A DNA stretch of 40,820 bases from Pseudomonas amygdali (lineage in GTDB: Bacteria; Pseudomonadota; Gammaproteobacteria; Pseudomonadales; Pseudomonadaceae): assembly GCF_002699855.1 (NCBI RefSeq), contig NZ_LKBW01000267.1, positions 1 through 40,820 on the forward strand. Reading direction: 5' to 3'. A program made the translations under genes and the position numbers. Positions 8,239-16,586 of the stretch are shown in pieces (positions within the stretch are counted from its first letter, which is position 1; each line of letters begins with the position of its first letter). A model generated the notes under the pieces. It was not told the origin of the DNA. It did not search any database and saw nothing but the letters and a program-made list of their open reading frames with translations.

Positions 8239-8652
8239 ATGCGTTCAGGTACGTGGTGTCTGTTGGCAGTTTTGATGGCGACGGGGTTTCAGGTGAACGC
8301 CGAGACGGTCAATGAGAGCGGCGCAGTGCAGCCTTTGCACCTGCCCAGCCCCGCCAATCAGATTGCCGACCTTCAGTTGCGGCTCAAGGACAGCGAGCGT
8401 CAGCGCGACGAGCTGACACGGCAGTTGCAAAACGTCGATCCGGAACGCGACAACGCCTTGTTGACACGTTTGCGCCAGGAGAACCAAAAGCTCAAGTTGC
8501 AGCTCAAAGAAGCACTGTCCGCAGCGCCCCCGCGCCTGCTGACAGAGCAGCAACAATGATTCATCGCAGGCGGTGGCGTTGCGATGTTCGCCCTTCTGTG
8601 CGGTATATTGGTCAGCGGTTGGCGTAGGCAACGTCGGCAGTGGCTAAATTGA
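8239..8652 (+). pseudogene. Coiled-coil inner-membrane protein, stop codon before its membrane anchor
   Basis: With GGGAG in the leader, the ATG at 8239 opens a signal-peptide-like start (WCLLAVLMATGFQVNA), then a charged heptad-rich helix (IADLQLRLKDSERQRDELTRQL). The frame ends in TGA at 8557. Past that stop the same frame reads 30 more codons to TGA at 8650: a hydrophobic span (GGGVAMFALLCGILVSGW) and a basic end (RRQRRQW). That is a membrane anchor with a positive cytoplasmic tail, so TGA at 8557 most likely replaced TGG (Trp). The restored 137-aa protein would end 7 bases before cpxR and look like an operon partner. Similar pseudomonad proteins have been labelled 'translation initiation factor 2'; I see no support for that name. 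The function is unknown. Confidence 0.7.
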
Positions 8653-8659
8653 GTGAGTC

Positions 8660-9337
8660 ATGAGCGAGCTGTTACTAATTGATGATGATCAGGAGCTGTG
8701 CGAACTGCTGAGCAGTTGGCTGAGCCAGGAAGGCTTTCAGGTGCGCGCCTGTCACGACGGGGCCAGTGCGCGTCAGGCTCTGGCCGATGCAGCTCCGGCG
8801 GCCGTGGTGCTGGACGTGATGCTGCCTGATGGCAGCGGCCTGGAACTGCTCAAGCAATTGCGCAATGACCACCCGGACCTGCCGGTGGTCATGCTCTCGG
8901 CACGTGGCGAACCGCTGGACCGCATTCTGGGCCTTGAACTGGGCGCTGATGACTACCTGGCAAAACCCTGCGACCCGCGTGAGCTCACCGCCCGCCTGCG
9001 CGCCGTGCTGCGTCGCAGTCACCCGGTGGCGTCGTCTACGCAACTGGAACTGGGTGACCTGACCTTCAGCCCGATGCGCGGCGTGGTCAGTGTCGACGAA
9101 AAGGAACTGACCCTCACCGTCTCCGAAAGCCGTCTGCTTGAAGCACTGATGCGCCAGCCCGGCGAACCACTGGACAAGCAGGAGCTGGCGCAACTGGCGC
9201 TGGGCCGCAAACTGACGCTCTACGACCGCAGCCTGGACATGCACGTCAGCAACCTGCGCAAGAAAATCGGCCCTCACGCTGACGGTCGTCCACGCATCGT
9301 CGCCCTGCGCAGCCGCGGCTATTATTATGCTTTGTAA
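8660..9337 (+). CDS. cpxR: OmpR/PhoB-family response regulator, CpxR-like
   Basis: This 225-aa two-domain regulator has a receiver domain at about 1-115, with acidic pocket D8/D9, phospho-acceptor D52 in VVLDVMLPDGSG, S80 and K102 in DYLAKPCDP. The C-terminal winged helix (about 130-225) carries LTVSESRLLEALMRQPGE and YDRSLDMHVSNLRKKIG, ending GYYYAL. Its position beside a Spy/CpxP-type gene and a CpxA-type kinase supports a Cpx-like envelope-stress role. It is the only gene of the locus without a lesion. Because the kinase gene is broken, CpxR would have to be phosphorylated by other donors such as acetyl phosphate or another kinase (inference). Confidence 0.85.
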   Translation: MSELLLIDDDQELCELLSSWLSQEGFQVRACHDGASARQALADAAPAAVVLDVMLPDGSGLELLKQLRNDHPDLPVVMLSARGEPLDRILGLELGADDYLAKPCDPRELTARLRAVLRRSHPVASSTQLELGDLTFSPMRGVVSVDEKELTLTVSESRLLEALMRQPGEPLDKQELAQLALGRKLTLYDRSLDMHVSNLRKKIGPHADGRPRIVALRSRGYYYAL

Positions 9338-9348
9338 GCAACTGCCCC

Positions 9349-9364
9349 CTTACACAAGCTTTAC
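9349..9364. promoter_or_regulatory. Candidate CpxR box upstream of cpxP
   Basis: On the minus strand the site reads GTAAA-N6-GTAAG; on the plus strand it is CTTAC at 9349-9353 and TTTAC at 9360-9364. This is close to the E. coli CpxR box, a GTAAA direct repeat with a short spacer. It lies about 85 bases upstream of the cpxP-like start. One base differs from consensus. Confidence 0.4.
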
Positions 9365-9446
9365 CAAGCGCTGACTGCGCTTGACCTTGATCTCCCTAAA
9401 CTGGGCTCATCGGCATCGAGCCGCACTAGAGACAAGGAGATACACC

Positions 9447-9932
9447 ATGCGCAAGACCCTGATCGCTTTGATGTTCGCCACTGCCCTGCCGACCATTGCC
9501 ATGGCCGCACCACCAGCGCCACCTGCCGGTGGCCCGGATGCTGACGCACCTGCCATGCACATGGATCGCGATGACCGCGGCCCTGGCCCTGGCCCACGTA
9601 TGGATCGCGGCCCTGGCCCGATGGGACCGATGGCCGAGCTGGACCTGACACGTGAACAGCGTCAGCAGATCGAACGCTTGATGCGCGAGCAACGGCACGA
9701 GCGCCGCGAAATCACTCAGAGCTACCTGGAAAAAATGCCTGCTGCCGACCAGAAAGCAATGCACGACGAAATCGAAGCCAAACGCTCCAAGACCGACAGC
9801 GAAGTTCGTGCACTGCTGAGGCCTGACCAGTAGAAGCTGTTTGACGAAATCAAGAAGAAAGAAGATGAGCGTCGCGCCGAATGGGCCGAGTTCAAGGCCT
9901 GGAAAGCAGCAAAAGCGGCAAAAGCGCTGTAA
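9447..9932 (+). pseudogene. cpxP: Spy/CpxP-family periplasmic protein with an internal amber codon
   Basis: From the ATG at 9447 (AAGGAGA upstream) the protein has a clean signal peptide (MRKTLIALMF...IAMA, cut before APPAPP). A Met/Asp/Arg/Gly/Pro-rich linker with an internal MDR...GPGP repeat follows, and then the first LTxxQ motif (LTREQ, residues 67-71). A TAG at 9831 ends it at 128 aa, directly after RPDQ. The same frame continues 32 codons (KLFDEIKKKEDERRAEW...) to TAA at 9930, giving 161 aa if TAG is read as CAG (Gln). The stop falls inside the second LTxxQ-type motif, so the last helix is lost. Spy/CpxP proteins are ATP-independent periplasmic chaperones, and CpxP restrains CpxA. The truncated form may be exported but is probably unstable. 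Confidence 0.8.
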
Positions 9933-9967
9933 TCATCAGGCCTCGCGGCCCGATAAGATGAACACAA

Positions 9968-9998
9968 CCCGGCATGCACGCGCATGCCGGGCTTTTTT
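9968..9998 (+). terminator. Strong rho-independent terminator between cpxP and cpxA
   Basis: CCCGGCATGC (9968-9977) and GCATGCCGGG (9982-9991) form a perfect 10-bp stem with loop ACGC, followed by CTTTTTT. It lies 35 bases past the full-length cpxP stop and about 20 bases before the cpxA GTG, so cpxA expression would need readthrough or an internal promoter. Confidence 0.9.
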
Positions 9999-10018
9999 AC
10001 TGAGACCGAGGAAATCCT

Positions 10019-11368
10019 GTGCGTTCATTGTTCTGGCGAATCCTGGCCAGCTTCTGGCTGGCCATTGCTCTGGTGGGAGGCCTGTCGGTGCTCGTCGGGC
10101 ACATGCTCAATCAGGACGCATGGATTCTCAATCGTCATCCGGTGCTCAACTCACTGCCGGAACAATGGACACAGCGCTTCGAGGAAAAGGGCGCGGATAA
10201 CGCTCAGGATTTCCTTCAGGACATCAAACGACGCAATCGTATCGACGTTCAGGTGCTCAGCGACAGCGGCGAGCCTATGGTGCGTGGCACTTTCCCGCCG
10301 CGCGCCGCCGCGCTGGAAGCCCGACAGCAGGCCGACGAGGATCAGGGCCGCAAACTGCCCTGGCGCCGCCTGGCCACTGAATACAGCAGCCCGAAAACCG
10401 GTGAAACGTACCTGTTCATCTACCGCGTTCCACACCCGGAGCTCGACGAGTGGCATCGCCAGAGCCTGATGTGGCCGCTGAGTGCGCTGGGCATTGCACT
10501 GGTGGTGCTGACCCTTTTCAGCCTGTTCGTGACACTCTCGATCACCCGACCGCTGAGCCGTCTGCGCGGCGCCGTGCATGATCTGGGGCAGACCAGCTAT
10601 CAACAGCACAGCCTCGGCCAACTGGCCAATCGGCGTGACGAATTCGGCGTACTGGCCACTGACTTCAACCGTATGGGCGCACGCCTGCAAAGCCTTATCG
10701 GCAGCCAGCGGCAGCTATTGCGTGATGTGTCACATGAACTTCGTTCGCCACTGGCCCGGCTGCGTATCGCCCTGGCGCTGGCTGAACGTGCGGAGCCTGC
10801 CGAGCGGGAAAAGCTCTGGCCACGGCTGGGTCGTGAATGCGACCGGCTGGAGGCGCTGATCAGCGAGATTCTGGCCCTGGCGCGCCTCGACGCCGAGCTT
10901 CGCGGCCCTGAGCCCGTCGACCTCGAAGCCCTGCTGCAGCGCCTGAAGAACGACACCCAACTGGACGGTATCGACCAGAACATTCGCGTCGAGGTGCAGG
11001 ACAACCAGCAGCTCAAAGGCTGGCCGGACATGATCGAACGTGCGCTGGACAACCTGCTGCGCAACGCGCTGCGCTTCAACTCCACCGGTCAGCGCATCGA
11101 TCTGCAGGCAACTCAGGTCGGCGATTACGTCCGTCTGAGCGTCCGCGATCATGGCCCGGGGGTTGCCGACTAACATCTGGCACAACTGGGCGAGCCGTTT
11201 TACCGCGCCCCCGGCCAGACGACGCCGGGACACGGCCTGGGGCTGGCGATCGCCAAACGCGCAGCGGAACGGCATGGCGGCAGCCTGATACTGGGCAATC
11301 ACCCGGACGGCGGCTTCATTGCCACGCTGGATCTGCCCAGAGAACCGCTCAGCTCATCATCTGTTTAG
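10019..11368 (+). pseudogene. cpxA: CpxA-like sensor histidine kinase, stop codon before the ATP-lid motifs
   Basis: The frame starts at GTG 10019 with GAGGAAA upstream. It has an N-terminal membrane helix (about 5-28), a periplasmic sensor of about 120 residues, a second helix (about 150-174), HAMP, and the H-box RDVSHELRSPLARLR with His239. The N-box is ALDNLLRNALRFN (Asn348/351 region) and the G1 box is DHGPGV. A TAA at 11171 ends the frame at 384 aa. The same frame then continues 64 codons with the missing F-box (LGEPFYR) and G2 box (GHGLGLAIAKRAAERHGG) to TAG at 11366, total 449 aa. The stop probably replaced a Gln, Glu or Lys codon. Without the F and G2 boxes the ATP lid is gone and the kinase should be inactive. 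The full-length end overlaps the convergent nitroreductase stop. Confidence 0.85.
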
Positions 11369-11922
11369 CCTTGCCACTCGCTGACAAACCCGCCAACGTC
11401 GACTTTCGGGGCTTCGCGCGGCGGGTTCTGCGGGGTGCCGAGGTATAGAAAGCCAATCACCTCTTCGTCGGCCTCAAGCCCGAACCCTTTGGCGACGTGT
11501 GGCGTATAGCACAGCTCACCCGTCCTCCAGACCGCGCCGACACCCAGTGCATATGCCGCCAGCAACACGCCGTGGGCGGCGCACCCGGCGGTGATCAGTT
11601 GTTCCGAACGCGGAACCTTGAAATGGTCTTGCAAGCGAGCGATCACCACGACCAAGGGTGCGCGCAACGGTCCCAGACGGGCCTTTTCCAGCGCCTGCGG
11701 GGTAATCTCACCGCTACTTTGCTGCAGCGCTTCCACCAGCAGCTCGCCCATGCGCTCACGGGCCGGGCCTTCGACGGTCAGGAAACGATAAGGCTTGAGC
11801 TGTCCATGATCCGGTGAGCGCAGCGCCGCACCGAACATGATTTCCCGCTGCGCAGCATCCGGGGCCGGGTCGACCAGTCGCGGAACCGATACGCGATTGA
11901 GCAAAACGTCGAGCGCCTGCAT
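11365..11922 (-). CDS. Nitroreductase family protein, YdjA-like
   Basis: This 185-aa flavin (FMN) oxidoreductase of the nitroreductase fold is close to the short YdjA type. Visible features are LLNRVSVPRLVDPAPDAAQ at the N-terminus (the RxSxxxL-type FMN-phosphate site), ALRSPDHGQLKPYRF, AAYALGVGAVWRTGE and the C-terminal GFLYLGTPQNPPR. I chose the ATG at 11922 because AAGGAGA lies 7 bases upstream; an upstream ATG at 11952 lacks such a site. The physiological substrate is unknown. It converges on cpxA, and its stop overlaps the end of the restored cpxA frame by 4 bases. Confidence 0.85.
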   Translation of the reverse strand: MQALDVLLNRVSVPRLVDPAPDAAQREIMFGAALRSPDHGQLKPYRFLTVEGPARERMGELLVEALQQSSGEITPQALEKARLGPLRAPLVVVIARLQDHFKVPRSEQLITAGCAAHGVLLAAYALGVGAVWRTGELCYTPHVAKGFGLEADEEVIGFLYLGTPQNPPREAPKVDVGGFVSEWQG

Positions 11923-12035
11923 GGGCGGTCTCCTTGAAAAGTGATCGAGCATTCTAGAGCCTGTTTACCGTCAATAACGAGTGCGACGGACAATTCCTTA
12001 CCCACTCTGTCGAACCCTGCCCCTGGCTGCACTGG

Positions 12036-12063
12036 TTTACATGCCTTCAAGCGCGGGTAGAAT
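12036..12063 (+). promoter_or_regulatory. Candidate sigma-70 promoter of trkH
   Basis: TTTACA at 12036-12041 and TAGAAT at 12058-12063 are separated by 16 bases. Transcription would start near 12070, about 26 bases before the trkH ATG. Confidence 0.45.
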
Positions 12064-12095
12064 GGCGCCTTCCCTCATACCCGCCCGAGCCATTC

Positions 12096-13550
12096 ATGTC
12101 GTTGCCGACCTTTCGCATCATCGGTTTCATTATCGGCATCTTCCTGATCACCCTGGCTGTCGCCATGATCGTGCCCATGGCCACGCTGGTCATCTACGAC
12201 CGTTTCGAGGACCTGCGCGAGTTCCTGTGGGCCAGCGCCATTACCTTTATCGCCGGCCTGGCGCTGGTGGTGCCCGGACGCCCCGACAACGTCCAGTTGC
12301 GCCCGCGGGACATGTACATGCTGACCGTCTCCAGCTGGATCGTGGTGTGTATCTTCGCCGCCCTGCCCTTTCTGCTGACCCAGCACATCAGTTACACCGA
12401 TTCGTTCTTTGAAAGCATGTCAGGCATCACCGCCACCGGCTCGACCGTACTCAGCCATCTGGACAGCATGTCACCGGGCATTCTGATCTGGCGCTCGATG
12501 CTGCACTGGCTTGGCGGTATCGGCTTCATCGGTATGGCCGTGGCGATTCTGCCGTTGCTGCGCATTGGTGGCATGCGCCTGTTCCAGACCGAATCGTCGG
12601 ACCGCTCGGAAAAGGTCATGCCCCGCTCGCACATGGTGGCCAAGTTCATTGTGCTGGCCTATGTCGGCTTTACCGCGCTGGGCAGCCTGGCCTTCTGGGC
12701 GGCGGGCATGAGCCTGTTCGATGCGATCAACCATGCGATGTCGGCCATTTCCACGGGCGGGTTCTCTACCTCCGACCTGTCGCTGGCCAAGTGGCCGCAG
12801 CCTGCGGTGCATTGGGTCGCGATTGTGGTGATGATCCTCGGCAGCCTGCCCTTTACCCTGTATGTCGCGACCCTGCGCGGTAATCGCAAGGCGTTGATCA
12901 AGGATGAGCAGGTGCAGGGGCTGATCGGGCTGCTGTTGGTCACCTGGCTGGTAATGACCGTCTGGTACGCCAACACCACCGACCTGCCGTGGACCGAGGC
13001 GCTGCGTCACGTGGCCCTGAACGTGACGTCGGTGGTGACGACTACCGGTTTTGCACTCGGTGACTACAGCCTGTGGGGCAACTTCTCGCTGATGCTGTTC
13101 TTCTATCTGGGTTTCATCGGCGGCTGTTCGGGCTCGACGGCGGGCGGGGTGAAGATCTTCCGCTTTCAGGTCGCCTATATCCTGCTCAAGACCAACCTTA
13201 ATCAACTGATTCACCCACGCGCGGTGATGAAGCAGAAATACAACGGCCATCGACTGGACGACGAAATCGTTCGCTCGATTCTGACCTTTTCGTTTTTCTT
13301 CACCATCACCATCTGCCTGATCGCATTGATGTTGTCGCTGCTCGGGCTGGACTGGATGACCGCACTGACCGGGGCTGCCAGCACCGTATCCGGTGTAGGG
13401 CCGGGGCTGGGCGAGGTGATTGGGCCTGCGGGCAACTTCTCTACCTTGCCCGATGCTGCCAAGTGGATTCTCTCCGGCGGCATGCTGCTCGGCCGCCTGG
13501 AGATCATTACCGTGCTGGTGCTGTGTGTGCCGGCGTTCTGGCGGCATTGA
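12096..13550 (+). CDS. trkH: TrkH-type potassium uptake membrane protein
   Basis: This 484-aa inner-membrane protein belongs to the TrkH/TrkG/KtrB superfamily of K+ channels. Four pore-loop segments can be read in order, each with the filter glycine: GITATGSTVL, ISTGGFSTSD, VTTTGFALGD and VSGVGPGLGEV. They alternate with membrane helices, and the conserved GGIGFIGMAVAILP and GGCSGSTAGGVKIFR stretches are present. TrkH conducts K+ and is gated by the nucleotide-binding TrkA, which is not in this window. It appears to be a single-gene transcript with a candidate promoter at 12036-12063. Confidence 0.93.
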   Translation: MSLPTFRIIGFIIGIFLITLAVAMIVPMATLVIYDRFEDLREFLWASAITFIAGLALVVPGRPDNVQLRPRDMYMLTVSSWIVVCIFAALPFLLTQHISYTDSFFESMSGITATGSTVLSHLDSMSPGILIWRSMLHWLGGIGFIGMAVAILPLLRIGGMRLFQTESSDRSEKVMPRSHMVAKFIVLAYVGFTALGSLAFWAAGMSLFDAINHAMSAISTGGFSTSDLSLAKWPQPAVHWVAIVVMILGSLPFTLYVATLRGNRKALIKDEQVQGLIGLLLVTWLVMTVWYANTTDLPWTEALRHVALNVTSVVTTTGFALGDYSLWGNFSLMLFFYLGFIGGCSGSTAGGVKIFRFQVAYILLKTNLNQLIHPRAVMKQKYNGHRLDDEIVRSILTFSFFFTITICLIALMLSLLGLDWMTALTGAASTVSGVGPGLGEVIGPAGNFSTLPDAAKWILSGGMLLGRLEIITVLVLCVPAFWRH

Positions 13551-13617
13551 GGTCTGGCTGGGCGCGGGAGCAGAACGGCGACGCTTCGCTTATTCGCGAA
13601 GACGGCATTTGATTTAT

Positions 13618-13660
13618 CGTTCCCAAGCTCCGCGTGGTAATGCAGTCGCACTCTGCGTCG
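13618..13660. repeat. REP/PU-like extragenic repeat fragment
   Basis: CGTTCCCAAGCTCCGCGTGG followed by TAATGCAGTCGCACTCTGCGTCG resembles a dispersed pseudomonad intergenic repeat (CGTTCCCA..CTCCGCGTGG, then a GTGACGC..GCGTCAC arm). Related words occur at 40718-40756 in the opposite orientation. It lies between the converging trkH and emrB genes. Recognition is by eye only. Confidence 0.45.
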
Positions 13661-13732
13661 TCAGTGCCATCGCGGTTTAAAAGCGCCCTGGGGCGGTTTG
13701 GCCAAGGCTCGGTTCAGCCAGGCGCATAGCAA

Positions 13733-15271
13733 CTAGTGCCCGCCCCCCGCCGCTGGCCCCGCCTTGGCGCCAAACGGCGGTTTGGCCAGCCAGACCAGCA
13801 GTATCAGCCCCGCGAATACCCAGCCCAGCAGGTAGAAATAATCCACCGTGGACATCATGTAGGCCTGCGCGTTGAGGGTGCGTTCCAGCTGTGCGTAGGC
13901 CTGCGGGCTCGCGCCGCCCAGGCTGTCGAGGGCATGCCGGGTTGTCGGGTCGAAAGTGCTGATGTTTTCACTCAGATAGGCATGATGCTGGTTGGCGCGA
14001 CGGATCCAGATCCAGGTGGTCAGCGACGCCGCAAAGCTGCCGCCCAGGGTGCGCAGGAAGGTCGCCAGCCCCGAGCCGTCGGCGATCTGATTGGGTGGCA
14101 GGTCGGACAACAGAATGCTCAGGGTCGGCATAAAGAACAGCGCCACACCGATGCCCATGAACAACTGCACCAGCGCCACGTGCTCGAAATCCACGTCAGT
14201 ATTGAAGCCGGCACGCATGAAACAGCTCAGCCCCATCGCCAGAAACGCCAGCCCTGCCAGCAGACGCAAGTCGAACTTGTGCGCGTACTTGCCGACAAAG
14301 GGCGACATCAGCACCGGCAGGATGCCAATCGGCGCGACGGCCAGCCCCGCCCAGGTCGCGGTGTAGCCCATCTGGGTCTGCAACCACTGCGGCAGAATCA
14401 GGTTGATACCGAAGAAGCCTGAATAGCCGCCGATCATGACCAGCGTACCGATACGGAAATTGCGGTAGGCAAACAGCCGCAGGTTAACGATCGGGGGCTT
14501 GTCGGTCATTTCCCAGATCACGAAGACGACCAGCGCAACCAGCGAAATCAGCGAACCGAAGATGATGAAGTTCGACTCGAACCAGTCCAGATCATTGCCC
14601 TTGTCGAGCACTATCTGCAGCGCGCCGACACCGACAATCAAGGCCAGCAAGCCGATGTAATCCAGCGGTTGATGAGCAGTGCTGACCGGCCTTTTAGCCA
14701 TCTGCGAACGCACCACCAGTACCGCAAACAGGCCGATGGGGATGTTGATAAAGAAAATCCACGGCCAACTGTAACTGTCAGTGATCCAGCCACCGAGGAT
14801 CGGCCCGGCGATAGGCGCAACCACCGTCACCATCGCCAGCAATGCCAGCGCCATGCCCCTTTTCGCCGGAGGATAAACCGCGATCAGCAATGTCTGGCTC
14901 ATCGGATACAGAGGACCGGCCACCATGCCCTGCAACGCCCGGAACCCCACCAGTTCCGGCATGGACTGGGAAATGCCACACAAAAACGACGCCATCACGA
15001 ACAGAATGGTTGCCCACAGAAACAGCTTCACCTCACCAAAGCGGCGACTGAGCCAGCCGGTCAGCGGCAAGGCAATCGCGTTGCTGACTGCGAACGAGGT
15101 AATCACCCAGGTGCTCTGCTCGGAGCTGACCCCCAGGTTGCCGGCGATGGTCGGCAACGCCACGTTGGCAATCGTGGTATCGAGCACCTGCATGAAGGTC
15201 GCCAGCGACAGACCGATGGTGCACAGCAACAGGCTTGGCGGGGTAAAAGAAGCGGGGGCGTTGTTGCTCAT
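13733..15271 (-). CDS. emrB: EmrB/QacA-type (DHA2) MFS multidrug efflux transporter
   Basis: This 512-aa transporter has about 14 membrane helices. It shows the DHA2 motif D1 (LDTTIANVALPTIAGNLG, about 30-47), motif A between helices 2 and 3 (GWLSRRFGEVKLF), motif B (LVGFRALQGMVAG) and the drug:proton antiporter motif C (VAPIAGPILGGWI). EmrB works with the membrane-fusion protein EmrA and an outer-membrane channel to expel hydrophobic compounds from the cell. The EmrA gene is 63 bases upstream, and no outer-membrane factor gene is nearby. It is the last gene of the emrR-emrA-emrB operon on the minus strand. Confidence 0.93.
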   Translation of the reverse strand: MSNNAPASFTPPSLLLCTIGLSLATFMQVLDTTIANVALPTIAGNLGVSSEQSTWVITSFAVSNAIALPLTGWLSRRFGEVKLFLWATILFVMASFLCGISQSMPELVGFRALQGMVAGPLYPMSQTLLIAVYPPAKRGMALALLAMVTVVAPIAGPILGGWITDSYSWPWIFFINIPIGLFAVLVVRSQMAKRPVSTAHQPLDYIGLLALIVGVGALQIVLDKGNDLDWFESNFIIFGSLISLVALVVFVIWEMTDKPPIVNLRLFAYRNFRIGTLVMIGGYSGFFGINLILPQWLQTQMGYTATWAGLAVAPIGILPVLMSPFVGKYAHKFDLRLLAGLAFLAMGLSCFMRAGFNTDVDFEHVALVQLFMGIGVALFFMPTLSILLSDLPPNQIADGSGLATFLRTLGGSFAASLTTWIWIRRANQHHAYLSENISTFDPTTRHALDSLGGASPQAYAQLERTLNAQAYMMSTVDYFYLLGWVFAGLILLVWLAKPPFGAKAGPAAGGGH

Positions 15272-15297
15272 CGCAAATCCCTGAAGACGAGTGCGAC

Positions 15298-15319
15298 ACC
15301 CCGGCCAAGTGGTCGGGGT
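15298..15319. other. Hairpin in the emrA-emrB gap
   Basis: ACCCCGGCC (15298-15306) pairs with GGTCGGGGT (15311-15319), with one G-T wobble on the plus strand, around loop AAGT. No T-run follows, so it is more likely an intra-operon RNA structure than a terminator. Confidence 0.45.
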
Positions 15320-15334
15320 TCACGGATTGGCGGT

Positions 15335-16543
15335 TCAGCGCTGAACGGCAGTCTTGCCACTGGAAGCACTGTTCTCGTGAATCAGACGGGCGATCAACGC
15401 ATCAGCGTCGGCAAGCTGCGTGGCGTAAACCTGAGTGCTGAAAGCGGCCTGCTTGCGCGGCTGTTGCGCCAGCACCGGACCGCTCTGGTCATGCAGATTG
15501 ACCTCGACGGTGGTCGACAGACCGATGCGCAACGGATGCTTCGCCAGCTCTTCAGGGTTGATATGTACACGGACCGGCACACGCTGGACGATCTTGATCC
15601 AGTTACCCGTCGCGTTCTGTGCCGGCAACAGCGCAAAGGCACTGCCGGTGCCTGCGCCCAGACTGTCGATGGTGCCGCTGTACTTCACATCGCTGCCATA
15701 CAGGTCGGAGCTGATCTCCACCGGTTGACCGATGCGCATCTTGCCCAGTTGGGTTTCCTTGAAGTTGGCATCGATCCACAACTGATCCAGCGGGATCACA
15801 GCCATGGTCGCGGTGCCCGGCTGGATGCGCTGGCCCAGTTGCACGCTGCGCTTGGCCACATAACCGGTGACCGGCGCTACCAGCGTACTGCGTGCATTGG
15901 CCAGAAAGGCCTGACGCAACTGCGAGGCAGCAGCCTTGACGTCGGGATGTGAAGAAACAACCGTGTCATCGACCAGCGCCACGCTGGTGCTCAACTGCTG
16001 CTGAATGTTGTTCAACTCACTTTGCGCGCTGGTCAGGCTGTCTCTGGAATGCGACAGCTCTTCCTGGGAAATCGCCCCGCCCGCGGCCAGACTGCGCCGA
16101 CGGTTGTAGTTCTCCTGAGCGGTCTGCACGGCGGTGCGCTGCGCAGCCAGTTGTGCCTTCATGCCATCGACATTGCTGTACAAACCACGCACCTGACGCA
16201 CAACCTTACCCAGATTGGCCTCGGCGCTTTGCAGCGAAACTTCGGCATCGCTCGGGTCGAATTTGAGCAGCACCTGCCCTTCGTGCACCAGATCCCCGTC
16301 GTCGGCACCAATGCTGATAACGGTTCCGGTAACCAACGGGGTGATTTCGACGACATTGCCATTCACGTAGGCGTCGTCGGTCTCTTCGCTCCATTGGCCG
16401 TAAAACTCGTACCAGGCCCAGATGGCCAAACCAAGAATCACGACGATGACGGCGAGCCCGATCAGCAGGAACTTGCGCTTGCCGGGCTTCGGCGTTTGCT
16501 GCGAGGACGGGGCAGATGTGTTTTCAGTGGCGGCAGTGGCCAT
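15335..16543 (-). CDS. emrA: EmrA/HlyD-family membrane-fusion (periplasmic adaptor) protein
   Basis: The 402-aa adaptor has a short cytoplasmic N-terminus, a single membrane helix at about 24-44 (FLLIGLAVIVVILGLAIWAW) and the EmrA-type TDDAYVNGNV motif at about 55-64. Two lipoyl half-domains flank an alpha-helical hairpin of about 110 residues (LYSNVDGMKAQL...QSELNNIQQQLS), and a beta-barrel domain follows (LWIDANFKETQLGKMRIG). It links EmrB to an outer-membrane channel across the periplasm. The Ser/Gly/Lys C-terminal tail looks disordered. It lies 76 bases after emrR in the same operon. Confidence 0.93.
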   Translation of the reverse strand: MATAATENTSAPSSQQTPKPGKRKFLLIGLAVIVVILGLAIWAWYEFYGQWSEETDDAYVNGNVVEITPLVTGTVISIGADDGDLVHEGQVLLKFDPSDAEVSLQSAEANLGKVVRQVRGLYSNVDGMKAQLAAQRTAVQTAQENYNRRRSLAAGGAISQEELSHSRDSLTSAQSELNNIQQQLSTSVALVDDTVVSSHPDVKAAASQLRQAFLANARSTLVAPVTGYVAKRSVQLGQRIQPGTATMAVIPLDQLWIDANFKETQLGKMRIGQPVEISSDLYGSDVKYSGTIDSLGAGTGSAFALLPAQNATGNWIKIVQRVPVRVHINPEELAKHPLRIGLSTTVEVNLHDQSGPVLAQQPRKQAAFSTQVYATQLADADALIARLIHENSASSGKTAVQR

Positions 16544-16586
16544 GGCAGTTACCTTTTTATCAGCGAAGCGGCGAGACAGGAACGAG

